Origin: Armatimonadota bacterium
Lineage (GTDB): Bacteria; Armatimonadota; Fimbriimonadia; Fimbriimonadales; Fimbriimonadaceae
Assembly: GCA_023392285.1 (NCBI GenBank)
Contig: JAEVZK010000049.1
Coordinates: 1 to 44,435 of the forward strand
Length of the DNA: 44,435 nt
Direction of reading: 5' to 3'
Shown: positions 1 to 7,776 of the stretch, piece by piece
Position numbering within the stretch: the first letter of the stretch is position 1
How the letters are laid out: the number at the start of each line of letters is the position of its first letter
Program-made: the position numbers and the translations under genes
Notes under the pieces: model-generated
What the model was told of the DNA's origin: nothing
Databases searched by the model: none
What the model saw: only the letters and a program-made list of their open reading frames with translations

Positions 1-25
1 GATCATCTACAACGGCTAAACCCGC

Positions 26-940
26 TTAATCGTACCGAATCTCGTTTTCTAGATCGAATTCAGAGTTGACCTTCCCCGCAAGAATGCAACGTTTGATGGT
101 CCCATTGACCCTTACCTCTGCGCCAGGCATGATGACCGACTCGCTGATCGAGTGGCAGGCAACAAATGCACCATCGCCTACAACCACAGAAGCGCCAATC
201 TCCCCCTCGACGTCCCCCTCCAACTGATTGGCTCCGGAAAGAAGGAAGTCGCTCGTCTCAAGGAAGGAATCGAGGGTTCCGGTATCAAACCACACCCCCT
301 CGTAAATCCCCGCCAACACGAGTTCGCCCCGATCGATCAGCATTTGGATCGCATCAGTAATCTCAAATTCCCCTCTGGCACTTGGCTTCAGGTCGGGCAG
401 CACCGACCATATTTGCGACCCGAAGAAATACAATCCCGCCATCGCAAGGTTCGATTCTGGGTTCTTTGGCTTTTCAACCAGCTTGACGATCCGATCACCA
501 TCCACGTTGGCAACGCCAAATCGAGAAGGGTCCTCGACCGGCTTCACGATGTTCAGGTTGGCGCAGCCGCTTGAACGAAATTTATCGTAGTGCTCCTTAA
601 ATCCCTCACTGTAAATCGCGTCGCCGAGGTACAGGACGAAATCGTCGTCGCCGACGAATTCTTTCGCAAATTGAACGGCGTGGGCCAAGCCCTGCGGGTG
701 AGTTTGCGTCACATAAGAGAGCGAAATTCCAAACTGGCTGCCGTCGCCAAGCTCACTCTGCATCTGCGGGCCCATCTCACCCACCACGATGCAAATCTCG
801 GTGATGCCGAGTTCCTTCAACCGGTCGAATGCATAGTGTAGGGTTGGTCTATTCGCGAGTGGTAAAAGTGGCTTGGGAATGTGGTGCGTAATGGGATAAA
901 GACGCGTCCCTTTACCAGCGGCTAGAATAACTCCTTTCAA
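26..940 (-). CDS. Sugar-1-phosphate nucleotidyltransferase (RmlA/GraD-like)
   Basis: Cytoplasmic enzyme of 304 aa that activates a sugar-1-phosphate with an NTP, most likely glucose-1-phosphate to dTDP-glucose as in RmlA; the nucleotide is not certain from sequence. The N-terminus has the family signature: GKGTR at residues 9-13 and PKPLLP at 22-27. The substrate region LYLGDAIY lies near residue 103 and EKPKNP near 155. The last ~60 residues have the hydrophobic-step pattern of a left-handed beta-helix, like the long RmlA class, although that class is usually ~350 aa. The start is TTG at 940, chosen because AAAGGAG lies just upstream on the minus strand. It is divergent from the next gene with almost no space between them. 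Alternative: UDP-glucose or GlcNAc-1-P uridylyltransferase relative. Confidence 0.85.
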   Translation of the reverse strand: MKGVILAAGKGTRLYPITHHIPKPLLPLANRPTLHYAFDRLKELGITEICIVVGEMGPQMQSELGDGSQFGISLSYVTQTHPQGLAHAVQFAKEFVGDDDFVLYLGDAIYSEGFKEHYDKFRSSGCANLNIVKPVEDPSRFGVANVDGDRIVKLVEKPKNPESNLAMAGLYFFGSQIWSVLPDLKPSARGEFEITDAIQMLIDRGELVLAGIYEGVWFDTGTLDSFLETSDFLLSGANQLEGDVEGEIGASVVVGDGAFVACHSISESVIMPGAEVRVNGTIKRCILAGKVNSEFDLENEIRYD

Positions 941-1003
941 ATTGCTCTCCTTTTGATGATCGTGAATCGAAGACTACCGAATATGGCGTACAGTTTCTAT
1001 GTC

Positions 1004-2248
1004 ATGGCTAAGGATGGCCGTGGGTTGTTCCCACTTCTAGTTTCATTTGCTCTTGCCGGGCTAATTTCGGGTTGTGGCCCTTCGTCGCCCCCCATGATGC
1101 CCACTTGGACCGCCCGCGAACAGAGCTACACGCCGGAGACACCCTCGACGAACGCGTACGACTACTACGCGATTGCCGCAAAGGATGCTGAAGAGGCCGC
1201 TGGAGAAGCACTACTGAATCGCGTGTACTTCGATGAGAAGCATCGAAAGGAACTTCTCGAAAAAATTGGCAAGCCTGTTGATGACGTCGTAGCGGCAACC
1301 AGCAAGAAATGTCAGTTTCGTTATACATCGCCACCCTTGTTCGAAGCGGCCCCTTACCAGCGGGGCTGGCTTGCGATTGGGCGCGCGCTGAAGTGGAAGA
1401 TCGAATACGCGTGCGCTACCGGAGCGTACGATCAAGCCATCACCTACTCGATCGCTGCCACCAAATTCGGTTTCGATATAACTGGCGGAGGCGCGACTGA
1501 CGCTTCCCTCGGGTTTGAAATCGCCGATGACGCCCGGCGAGCCATCGCTCCCCACCTCGGCAAGTTCGGTGCCGGACAACTGGCTGTTCTCGCCGATGGA
1601 TTGGAGAATGCTCTCAAGAACAAGCCCTCACTAGAGACCACCATTGAAAATGAGCACACCCGAATGCTCGAAGGAGTTCAATTCGTTCAGGACGCCTACG
1701 CAAAGGACAATTTCGACCTCTTGATGGATACGATGAAGGAGAGCGTCCGAGATGGTGTCCAATACCTTCGAGACTTGAAAAGTCAAGACGCCAAGAAACG
1801 TCCCGCCTATTTCGAAGGCTTTGCCCGTGAAGCCGATGAGCAAACCCGTTATCTTAAAACGATCGCCCAGATGCCGGCTCGAACTCGGGCAACCGAACCG
1901 GGCCCGAAACTCGCCGACGTTCGCCCGTGGAAGAGCTTTGCCAAGCAACTGTTCTCGAGCGTCGAGCCACTCCTGAAGATCAGCGATGATGCTCTCGCCC
2001 GAACCCGTTTGGAAGTGCTCACCTGCCAAATTCTGAGGCAAATCAAAGCTTCAGGGTCAGCTCCCAAAAATTTGAAGGATTTTCCAGCCGACCTGACGAT
2101 GGATCCTTACACCGGACAGCCTTTCGCCTACCGGGTTAGCGGTGCCATCTTCGACATTTATTCGGTCGGAGAGGACGGCATCGATAACCTGGGAGATACC
2201 GATGAAGGTGAGACTTATTCCTCGCCCGATTTAAAGTTGGAGCGGTAA
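1004..2248 (+). CDS. Hypothetical lipoprotein with pseudopilin-like C-terminal motif
   Basis: Protein of about 414 aa with no family I recognise over its main body. The N-terminus is a lipoprotein signal: a short charged segment, a hydrophobic stretch and the lipobox LISGC, followed by Ser/Pro-rich linker. The middle is alpha-helical, Lys/Glu rich. The C-terminal ~50 residues carry DPYTGQPFAYR and then YSVGEDGIDNLGD, a pattern I know from the ends of GspG-like pseudopilins and of many lipoproteins of Planctomycetes/Armatimonadetes type, where Asp residues can bind calcium. The reading frame is open from TTG 953 and ATG 983 too. I prefer ATG 1004 because the gene starts divergently only 12 bases from the neighbour if 953 is used, and because it gives a normal signal peptide. 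Start is uncertain. Confidence 0.7.
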   Translation: MAKDGRGLFPLLVSFALAGLISGCGPSSPPMMPTWTAREQSYTPETPSTNAYDYYAIAAKDAEEAAGEALLNRVYFDEKHRKELLEKIGKPVDDVVAATSKKCQFRYTSPPLFEAAPYQRGWLAIGRALKWKIEYACATGAYDQAITYSIAATKFGFDITGGGATDASLGFEIADDARRAIAPHLGKFGAGQLAVLADGLENALKNKPSLETTIENEHTRMLEGVQFVQDAYAKDNFDLLMDTMKESVRDGVQYLRDLKSQDAKKRPAYFEGFAREADEQTRYLKTIAQMPARTRATEPGPKLADVRPWKSFAKQLFSSVEPLLKISDDALARTRLEVLTCQILRQIKASGSAPKNLKDFPADLTMDPYTGQPFAYRVSGAIFDIYSVGEDGIDNLGDTDEGETYSSPDLKLER

Positions 2249-2274
2249 TCGTGTTCATCTCGTAGAATGATTTG

Positions 2275-2288
2275 GTTGCGGACGCAAC
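2275..2288. promoter_or_regulatory. Candidate MarR operator
   Basis: Perfect 6-bp inverted repeat GTTGCG-GA-CGCAAC, extended imperfectly on both sides to about 24 bp. It sits 24 bp before the marR-type gene and just after a -10-like TAGAAT at 2263-2268, so a bound protein would cover the transcription start. MarR proteins usually bind such dyads in their own promoters; the assignment to this regulator is inference. Confidence 0.55.
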
Positions 2289-2312
2289 TACATCACTGAG
2301 ACGTAATACTTC

Positions 2313-2783
2313 ATGACGCAGCAATTAAGCAAAGAGGGACTTCACGCTTGGAAAGGTCTGCTCATTGCGCACGCAGCCCTCCTTGAAACGATCAATCGAG
2401 AGATGATTTCAAAAGGCTTCGTTGCCTTGGATTGGTACGATGTTCTGCTTGCGCTTGAAGAGGCTCCCCAGAATAAACTTAAGATGAGCGAACTCGCCGA
2501 CCAAGTCCTCCTGAGCAAGAGTGGACTCACTCGACTCCTCGACAAGATGACCGCTGCCGGACTGATCGAGCGGAAGGCGTGTACCGCCGATCGTCGCGTT
2601 GCGTACGCTTCGTTGACTCCCAAAGGTTTAAGGGCGAGAGAAGAAGGCTGGCCCACGTACCGTGAGGCCATTCATCAGCATTTTGCCTCGCACATGACTG
2701 CCCAAGAGGCCAAAATCGTGGGGGACGTGCTTCTTCGATTTACCGGCCGCTTCCGTCCGCGCGGTTCTTGCGGCGGTTCATAA
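2313..2783 (+). CDS. MarR-family transcriptional regulator
   Basis: 156 aa, the usual size for a MarR dimer. A winged helix-turn-helix spans about residues 45-105: KMSELADQVLLSKSGLTRLLDKM is the helix pair with recognition helix, then GLIERKACTADRRVAYASLTPKG forms the wing, including the conserved DRR. The flanking N- and C-terminal helices would build the dimer interface and ligand pocket. It likely represses its own gene through the inverted repeat at 2275-2288; no other target stands out, because the next gene on this strand is purN 1.4 kb away and the permease at 2740-4131 is convergent. The 3' end overlaps that permease by 44 bases tail to tail. Ligand cannot be told from sequence. Confidence 0.9.
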   Translation: MTQQLSKEGLHAWKGLLIAHAALLETINREMISKGFVALDWYDVLLALEEAPQNKLKMSELADQVLLSKSGLTRLLDKMTAAGLIERKACTADRRVAYASLTPKGLRAREEGWPTYREAIHQHFASHMTAQEAKIVGDVLLRFTGRFRPRGSCGGS

Positions 2784-4131
2784 TTTTCGCCTTGCGCTCC
2801 TGCTCCTCCTCGACCTTCGTCTCAACCTCCGACACGATCTGACCGATCTCCTTGTGAATTTGAACGGTCGCAGATTCCTTTGACCCTTCGACCTTAGGTC
2901 TGGCGGGAGGATCTTCCTCGACAGTATAAGCCTCGTCGACAGGCAGCCGCTCCTCGAGGTGCTGAATCGCACGATTCACCGAATCGTTCAACTCCTCGGT
3001 TGAGTCGACCGCTAGTTGACGGTCCTTTGAATCTTCTGCAATCGCCTTCTTTGCGTGCTCGTGAATCGAATCGAGGTCGATTTCCTGCTTCAGCTTGGGC
3101 ATCATCGCCAAGATCGCGATCTGAATGCACGCAGCGATCGGAACCGCCAAAATCATCCCGATGAGCCCAAGCAGCGCTTGGCCAATCAATAGCGAAATGA
3201 TCGCGAGGATCGGATGCAACCCGACTTGCCCACCGACGATCTTCGGAGTGATGATCTGATCGAACAGCACCTGGTGCAAAAGCACACTGAGGATCACCGC
3301 CCAGAGCATCATGCTCACCCCTCCAGAGAGAAAAGCGATGATTGCGATCAGCAGGACCGTGACGATTGCCCCGATATACGGCACCATGTACAGCAGGCCC
3401 GCGACCAATCCGAGTACAAACGAGCTCGGCACCTGCAGCGCCAAAAGCAGCAGCCAGGTGGCGACTCCGTTCAGGCCGCTGACAAGCAAGAGGCCGCGCA
3501 TATATTTGGCGAAAATGGCCGTTATTTCAGAGACCGCAGATTGCACCAATTCGCGACGCCGCGGCTTAACAATCAGCAGCATTTTCGCCAAGATTAGGTG
3601 GAAATCCTTCAGCGCGTAGAAGGCGATGATTGGAATGATCGCGACCCAGATTAGATTTGTGCCAAGCTCCAGCGCCTTGGTCGCGATCACGTTTCCAGAC
3701 TGATCTAAGCTCTTCTCCACATTGGTGACCGCCGAAACGACGAATTCCCGCACACCCGGTGCCACGCCCTGCTCTTTCAATTTCTTGTTGATTCCGGCAG
3801 GTGACCGATCCGGCAGGTAGGTGTCGATCCGCTTCTGAATATCACTGGCCTGGTTGACCACGATGGGCACACTCACCAAGGAAAGCCCTACAACACCAAT
3901 CAGGAAAATTGCAAAGATGAGGGCCGCACCCCACATCCGGCTCCAGCCGCGCCTTTCCAGCCGGTCCACGACAGGATCGAGGACTAGAGCCACCAGAAAG
4001 GCGATTCCAAGCGGAAGCCATATCTCCCGAACCAGATAGGCGATGTACAGCGAGAGACCAAGAATGATCGCTCGCCATAGCCATGGCTTGACTTCCTTCC
4101 AGGTGGGGCAGGGAATGGTGATTTCAGACAT
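2740..4131 (-). CDS. AI-2E family transporter (PerM/YhhT-like permease)
   Basis: 463-aa integral inner-membrane protein of the UPF0118 / AI-2 exporter family. Hydrophobic segments occur at about residues 18-75, then a periplasmic loop region (QASDIQKRIDTYLP onwards), then a run of five membrane segments from about residue 155 to 350. The central stretch PYIGAIVTVLLIAIIAFLSGG and the later ITPKIVGGQVGLHP match the family core. The C-terminal ~100 residues are a charged, Glu/Lys-rich cytoplasmic tail, longer than in typical members. An in-frame TTG-type extension reaches 4206, but I chose ATG 4131 because the extra 25 residues are cysteine-rich and unlike the family. Substrate is unknown; the family includes autoinducer-2 exporters and Na+/H+ antiporters. 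Confidence 0.85.
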   Translation of the reverse strand: MSEITIPCPTWKEVKPWLWRAIILGLSLYIAYLVREIWLPLGIAFLVALVLDPVVDRLERRGWSRMWGAALIFAIFLIGVVGLSLVSVPIVVNQASDIQKRIDTYLPDRSPAGINKKLKEQGVAPGVREFVVSAVTNVEKSLDQSGNVIATKALELGTNLIWVAIIPIIAFYALKDFHLILAKMLLIVKPRRRELVQSAVSEITAIFAKYMRGLLLVSGLNGVATWLLLLALQVPSSFVLGLVAGLLYMVPYIGAIVTVLLIAIIAFLSGGVSMMLWAVILSVLLHQVLFDQIITPKIVGGQVGLHPILAIISLLIGQALLGLIGMILAVPIAACIQIAILAMMPKLKQEIDLDSIHEHAKKAIAEDSKDRQLAVDSTEELNDSVNRAIQHLEERLPVDEAYTVEEDPPARPKVEGSKESATVQIHKEIGQIVSEVETKVEEEQERKAKIMNRRKNRADGSGR

Positions 4132-4210
4132 GGTTTCGCAGCGCCTAGTCTGACTGTATGCTACGCGAAAATGATCGGTTAGGCAATCGATGCAGAGCCT
4201 GGTCATGCAT

Positions 4211-4216
4211 TATAAC
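4211..4216 (+). promoter_or_regulatory. -10 box of purN operon, leaderless type
   Basis: TATAAC lies 6 bases before the GTG start of purN. Transcription normally begins 6-8 bases after a -10 box, so the mRNA would begin at or next to the start codon. There is no Shine-Dalgarno sequence, in agreement. Confidence 0.5.
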
Positions 4217-4222
4217 TAGACA

Positions 4223-4798
4223 GTGACGGAATCAATCGCCATCTTGGTCGGTTCAAAAGGACGAGGCAGCAATATGGAAGCCATCATCCGAGCAGCCCGC
4301 GAGCCCGTGTTTCCTGCCAAGGTCGGCATCGTCATCTCCCCGACCAAAGAAGCTCAAGCACTCGAGCGAGCTTCCGAGTTGGGCGTGCCGACGAGTGTTG
4401 TCGCGTTCGGCGAGGACTATCCGACAAGGCTCGAGACGACTCTTTCATCTGCGGACACCACCCTGGTTTGTCTCGCCGGCTATATGCGTCTGTTGCCATC
4501 TGAAGTGCTTGCGCAATATCCTCGGCGCGTGCTGAACATACACCCCGCGCTCCTCCCTAAATTTGGAGGCAAAGGCATGTACGGAAATCACGTCCATCGT
4601 GCCGTGATCGATGCGGAAGAGCCGGAATCCGGCTGCACCGTTCACTTCGTGACGGAAGCTTACGACGAAGGCGATATCGTTTTGCAGAAGCGAGTTCCAG
4701 TGTTAAGGGGCGACTCCCCGGAAACCCTTGCGACACGCGTTCTGCAAGCTGAGCACGAAACCTACCCAGAAGCGATTCGCATGGTGCTCAATGGCTGA
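4223..4798 (+). CDS. purN: Phosphoribosylglycinamide formyltransferase
   Basis: Cytoplasmic enzyme of 191 aa that transfers the formyl group of 10-formyl-THF to glycinamide ribonucleotide in de novo purine synthesis. Seen in sequence: phosphate-binding loop GRGSN (residues 13-17, preceded by SK instead of the usual VS), folate-site AGYMRLL (85-91), and the catalytic set N105 and H107 in NIHPALLP with D148 in YDEGD. Full length for the family. Start is GTG at 4223 with a -10 box 6 bases upstream. It leads an operon: the acyltransferase start codon lies inside its last codons (8-base overlap), so those lipid genes are probably translated by coupling. Confidence 0.95.
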   Translation: MTESIAILVGSKGRGSNMEAIIRAAREPVFPAKVGIVISPTKEAQALERASELGVPTSVVAFGEDYPTRLETTLSSADTTLVCLAGYMRLLPSEVLAQYPRRVLNIHPALLPKFGGKGMYGNHVHRAVIDAEEPESGCTVHFVTEAYDEGDIVLQKRVPVLRGDSPETLATRVLQAEHETYPEAIRMVLNG

Positions 4799-5438
4799 AC
4801 TTCCAGTCCTTCGGCGGCACACGCCATTCTTTCGCTTTTTCTTTGTGCCCTTGGCGAAAAACCTGATGAGGCTCTTGTTCCTAATTCTAGGGCCGATCGT
4901 CAGCCATGGCCGACGCCGAGTTCCTCGAAGCGGTCCTCTGCTCATTTTCGCAAACCACTTGGCGGATGTGGATCCGATCGTAATCCAAGTATCTTGCCCC
5001 CGGACCATCCATTTCATGGCGAAAAGTGAGTTGTTTGAAATGCCGATTCTTGGCAAGATGATTAGGTGGTTCGATGCGTTTCCGGTGAAGCGAGGGGAGC
5101 CGGATCGTGCAGCGATGCGGCATGCGATCGAACTGCTGCGTCTCGGTGAATGCGTATGTGTGTTTCCCGAAGGACAGTTAAGCGAGACCGGTGAATTGCA
5201 GGAGCTAAAGCCAGGCATCTCTCTGCTCGTCCGCCAAAGCGGAGCGACTGCCATCTGCTGCGGCCTTTCAAACACGAACAGAATCATGCCTTACGGGCGA
5301 ATGACTCCCCGTATCTCAGGACACCTCACACCGGTGAATTGGGGCGAGCCCAAAGTCTTCGAAAGGACATCTGGCAATGAAGAGATTCTCGCTTGGGCGA
5401 CCGAGGAGTTGCAGCGACTCACGAGGCACCCCCAATGA
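4791..5438 (+). CDS. 1-acyl-glycerol-3-phosphate acyltransferase family protein (PlsC-like)
   Basis: 215-aa membrane-associated acyltransferase of the PlsC/LPLAT family, expected to acylate lysophosphatidic acid or a related lysolipid in phospholipid synthesis. Catalytic motif I is NHLADVD (H56, D61) and motif III is FPEGQLS (125-131). VKRGEPDR near residue 99 is the usual motif II region. An N-terminal hydrophobic segment (about 24-36) would anchor it to the inner membrane. The frame is open upstream to 4728, but ATG 4791 is chosen because it overlaps the purN stop by 8 bases and matches family length. The ceramidase-like gene follows with an ATGA overlap. Confidence 0.88.
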   Translation: MAELPVLRRHTPFFRFFFVPLAKNLMRLLFLILGPIVSHGRRRVPRSGPLLIFANHLADVDPIVIQVSCPRTIHFMAKSELFEMPILGKMIRWFDAFPVKRGEPDRAAMRHAIELLRLGECVCVFPEGQLSETGELQELKPGISLLVRQSGATAICCGLSNTNRIMPYGRMTPRISGHLTPVNWGEPKVFERTSGNEEILAWATEELQRLTRHPQ

Positions 5439-6646
5439 TCGCATGCCTTCTGCCACTGATCCTCGGGGTGCCGCTGTCAATTCGCCGGGCGCAGGTGGAT
5501 ATCTCGCCCCCGGAGCCATTGCCCCTCGGCGGTTACACCGACCGTCATGGCAAGTTGATGGATCGAGGCGGTGAGCCTCTTTACACGCGGTGCATCCTAC
5601 TCCAGCAAGGTGAGAAAAAAATTGCGGTCGTATCCGCCGAGATGCTGACGATCCCAGAGAGCCTGATTCGGGAAGTCTCCACTCGCATCGGGCCCAATAT
5701 TCATCTTTTCTTGCAGGCGACCCATACCCATTCCGCTCCCGACAGTCAGATGCTAAATGATCGAATGACTTTCGGCATTCCTGGGATTGCCACCTATCGC
5801 AAGCGTTGGCTGAGTTGGTATGCCGATCAGATTGCGACTTGTATTCAGGATGCCGAGAGAGGGGACGCGTTCGAGCCTAAGAGTCTCTGGATGTCGACCT
5901 ACACGAAGGCAGCCAACCGTCCCCGCCGAACCGGCGGAACCCCGGATCAGAGAAATATCGTCGTCTCGTGGTCCAAGTTCCCGAGCCGCGGCAACATCGT
6001 GTTCAGTTTCTTCACCGCCCACCCGACGATTTACGATGAGACACGCAATCAGACGAGCGGCGACTGGATAGGCGAATTGGCCAATCGAACCGGAGCACTG
6101 GTGCTGAACGGCGCAATCGGCGATGTCTCACCCTATTCTGAAGGAAAGGACGGGGAAGCTCGTATGCGCTCCTTCTTTAGCCGATTTGATGCCAAAGCCA
6201 AGGGCAAGACTGAACGCTTTTTTTCTGAATCAGGCCAACTGAATTGGATCGAAGAACCAATCGAGTTGGATCCGATGAAACCGCATCCCACCTTTGCCAA
6301 GGAAAATGGGATACCCGAAGCGCTCGCGGAAAATCTGGTGAGCCGCTTCGCCCCGCCTAAGGCGACGATTCGAGCCTTTCGCCTTGGCGATCTAACCGTA
6401 GTTGGGGTGCCGGGCGAACCTACTTCTATCTTGGACAAGCAGATTCAACAGGCCGGAAAGCGACTTGGACTGAATTCGGTGTTGGTTTGCAGCCATGTCG
6501 ATGGGTGGATGGGCTACATCCTCGATCCCAAAGACTACGCGAGGGGCGGCTATGAAGCCACACTAAGCTTCTACGGAGCCAATGAAGGCGACTTAGTAGT
6601 GAAAGCTGCTACTAACGCCCTCAGAGGCCTTGCTCAGCACAAGTGA
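5435..6646 (+). CDS. Neutral/alkaline ceramidase-like hydrolase, secreted
   Basis: 403 aa. It resembles the N-terminal catalytic domain of neutral/alkaline (non-lysosomal) ceramidases: GGYTDRHGK near residue 32, QATHTHSAPD at 94-103 with the zinc-ligand-like H97 and H99, and FFTAHPT then SGDWIGELA further on. The family cleaves amide bonds of sphingoid lipids, but many bacterial members are uncharacterised and a different amidated lipid or glycan is possible. The first ~20 residues (MIACLLPLILGVPLS) look like a signal or export segment. ATG 5435 overlaps the acyltransferase stop as ATGA, so the three genes purN, acyltransferase and this one form an operon. It is shorter than eukaryotic ceramidases because the Ig-like C-terminal domain is missing. 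Tail overlaps the convergent glycosidase by 13 bases. Confidence 0.78.
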   Translation: MIACLLPLILGVPLSIRRAQVDISPPEPLPLGGYTDRHGKLMDRGGEPLYTRCILLQQGEKKIAVVSAEMLTIPESLIREVSTRIGPNIHLFLQATHTHSAPDSQMLNDRMTFGIPGIATYRKRWLSWYADQIATCIQDAERGDAFEPKSLWMSTYTKAANRPRRTGGTPDQRNIVVSWSKFPSRGNIVFSFFTAHPTIYDETRNQTSGDWIGELANRTGALVLNGAIGDVSPYSEGKDGEARMRSFFSRFDAKAKGKTERFFSESGQLNWIEEPIELDPMKPHPTFAKENGIPEALAENLVSRFAPPKATIRAFRLGDLTVVGVPGEPTSILDKQIQQAGKRLGLNSVLVCSHVDGWMGYILDPKDYARGGYEATLSFYGANEGDLVVKAATNALRGLAQHK

Positions 6647-7776
6647 ACTTGTTCGAGGAGTTTGAACCGGCGGGTTGCATCATGGTACTCGGTAAATAGA
6701 GGTTCGTGCGGCACTCTCTCAAGGTCGCCTTCCTCGTTCGCAATGCAATCCCACATGCCCATCCGAACCCAGATGTCCTGCTCATGCCACTCGGGCATTC
6801 CCAATATTGGATAAATGCACACCCCGTTTAATGGGATGCCTTCTAACCGGACGGCCTCGATTTCGTCAACCATATAACGCAGCCAGGGTGCCCGCTCGTG
6901 CTCGACATGGCTCGTTTCCGAAATGATCATTGGGTGCCGGTAACGGTGCCACACGGAGCGCACCAGATCACGCACCGGCCACAAACGCTCGTCGTCCATC
7001 GCCAGCGGCTCCTCGGGTCGGTCGATCTCCCACTGGTTGGTCCAGTAATAGTTGATCCCCACGACGTCCAGATGGGCAGGCGAGCCTCCCAATTCCGGAT
7101 GGATCCGCCCGGCCAACATGTCCCAACATTCAAAGACTGCGACGTCATTGAAAAATTGCACATCCTCATCTCGAGAATCGTCACCTTCCGGCGCGGCGAC
7201 TCGGCAAATCGGATCGACATTGATAATGCGAGCGCCGGGAATGACTGAGCGAATCGCGTTGATGCCTCGAATCGCCGCGGAAATGAGAGCGACCTTCATC
7301 TCAAAGGCACGGCCATGGCAAAATGGCGCAAATCGAGCGGCTTCTCCGCCCGCCCAAGCATAATACGAAGGCTCGTTGACTGGCGTGAAATGAATGGGCG
7401 TTCGCGCGACCCTCTTTACCGTCTGCGCCACTGCCTCGCAGTAGCGCTCGAATCGGTCTCCAAAGGCGGGACTAAAAAAATCTAGGTCCGGCGGATAACC
7501 GTAGTGGAACAGGTCTAGAATCAGCTCGACTTGTGCGCGATTTGCGGCCTCAAGAACCTTAACTACGGGTTGAAGATCAAGCACACCTCCTCGATCGATG
7601 AGCGGCCATCGAATACCTTCTCTCGCCGTCCTCATCCCGATTTGCGTCATGAGAACGTAATCCTCATCGAGACGTAAGTCGTGCTGAGTGGCGCTAATCT
7701 GGTCAATCCATTCGCGGCCGGAATTGTAGCCGGTCGCACATTCGAATCCAGCCATGAAGAAGCTTTTGAACTTCAT
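6634..7776 (-). CDS. GH1-like (clan GH-A) glycoside hydrolase, second of pair
   Basis: 380 aa, a single (beta/alpha)8-barrel glycosidase. The acid/base glutamate is E135 in TPVNEPSYY and the nucleophile is E287 in MIISETSH, the strand-4 and strand-7 arrangement of retaining clan GH-A enzymes. DLFHYGYPPDLD (88-99) corresponds to the beta-strand 3 region of GH1. It lacks a signal peptide, so it acts in the cytoplasm. It shares the HYG, NEP and ETS/ETA landmarks with the gene just upstream but is clearly diverged from it. The start ATG 7776 overlaps the stop of that gene (ATGA), so the two are translationally coupled. Substrate is unknown; shorter than the classic ~450-aa beta-glucosidases, so some active-site loops are absent. 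Confidence 0.75.
   Translation of the reverse strand: MKFKSFFMAGFECATGYNSGREWIDQISATQHDLRLDEDYVLMTQIGMRTAREGIRWPLIDRGGVLDLQPVVKVLEAANRAQVELILDLFHYGYPPDLDFFSPAFGDRFERYCEAVAQTVKRVARTPIHFTPVNEPSYYAWAGGEAARFAPFCHGRAFEMKVALISAAIRGINAIRSVIPGARIINVDPICRVAAPEGDDSRDEDVQFFNDVAVFECWDMLAGRIHPELGGSPAHLDVVGINYYWTNQWEIDRPEEPLAMDDERLWPVRDLVRSVWHRYRHPMIISETSHVEHERAPWLRYMVDEIEAVRLEGIPLNGVCIYPILGMPEWHEQDIWVRMGMWDCIANEEGDLERVPHEPLFTEYHDATRRFKLLEQVHLC

Noticed and set aside
953..1003. TTG/ATG start at 953 for the lipoprotein gene
   Set aside because: Would leave 12 bases between divergent starts and put 17 extra residues before the signal peptide; kept only as an alternative.
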